Assembly (NCBI RefSeq): GCF_009451885.1
Contig: NZ_WIAO01000003.1
Coordinates: forward strand, 62,001-126,000
Origin: Glycomyces albidus
GTDB taxonomy: Bacteria > Actinomycetota > Actinomycetes > Mycobacteriales > Micromonosporaceae
DNA: 64,000 bases
Direction of reading: 5' to 3'
This document shows, one piece after another, positions 63,991-64,000 of the stretch; positions within the stretch are counted from its first letter, which is position 1, and every line of letters starts with the position of its first letter. The notes beneath the pieces are model-generated. The model was not told the origin of the DNA and did no database searches. It worked only from the letters and a program-made list of their open reading frames with translations. Made by a program: the position numbers and the translations under genes.

Positions 63991-64000
63991 GACGCCGGAG

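Overview
This is a high-GC window (roughly 70 percent or more by eye) packed with short operons in both orientations. It carries many TetR regulators, lipoproteins and secreted enzymes, GTG and TTG starts, and actinobacterial families (ECF41 sigma factors, DUF1206, GAP/Sap protein, TAP-type alpha/beta hydrolase, YcnI, Cmx-type exporter). It is a chromosomal stretch of a soil-type actinomycete; a Glycomyces-like organism is my guess, not something the sequence proves. I see no rRNA, tRNA, CRISPR array, insertion sequence, integrase or phage genes. The long open frames opposite or inside real genes come from the high GC content and are not annotated.

Layout. 1-5.6 kb: two overlapping short-chain dehydrogenases, then pyruvate phosphate dikinase and a DUF389 membrane protein on the minus strand. 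5.6-12 kb: a TetR gene divergent from a PQQ-type sugar dehydrogenase lipoprotein, a large lipoprotein, a membrane protein and a secreted TAP-type peptidase. 12-20 kb: a GntR-TetR double-HTH regulator, GNAT and hydrolase genes, a TetR/azoreductase/SMR unit, an MFS gene with a frameshift, a Cmx-type exporter followed by chorismate mutase, and a sulfotransferase. 21-28 kb: a lipoprotein behind a promoter with two dyads, an APH-type kinase, a copper block (membrane protein, YcnI, CopC-CopD, degenerate CopC), a GAP protein and an epimerase-like protein. 28-36 kb: an ECF41 sigma factor with its FAD oxidoreductase, a thioredoxin-like lipoprotein convergent with CcdA, and a LysR gene divergent from DUF998 and DUF4287 genes. 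36-43 kb: a secreted GH43 enzyme with a three-repeat lectin domain, a lower-GC patch with an unknown gene and a HAD phosphatase, and a MacB/FtsX-like ABC exporter. 43-49 kb: a TetR-controlled DsbA/FrnE, 54-residue Cys-pair protein and atypical SDR operon; membrane proteins; an ATP-grasp ligase; a TetR unit with a 25-base palindrome. 49-55 kb: a two-component system divergent from a membrane-flavoreductase fusion, and a second ECF41 sigma factor divergent from its likely target. 55-64 kb: a DUF1737 protein, a hydrolase-GNAT fusion, a polysaccharide deacetylase, a ROK regulator, a CBM2-GH5 cellulase, a carotenoid oxygenase with its TetR, a DUF1206 protein and a small membrane protein.

How the genes fit together. 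Most units are a regulator facing its target across a visible dyad operator. The best-supported circuit is the second ECF41 sigma gene (52952-53875): both divergent promoters match TGTCACA-N16-CGTC, implying autoregulation plus control of the oxidoreductase at 54082. The strongest candidate for something undescribed is the operon at 42907-44421, where a CPWC DsbA-like protein, a tiny two-cysteine protein and an SDR lacking its catalytic Tyr and Lys sit under a TetR gene with two copies of the same operator. Carbohydrate use (GH43, GH5-CBM2, ROK, deacetylase, PQQ dehydrogenase) and thiol/copper handling outside the membrane are recurring themes.
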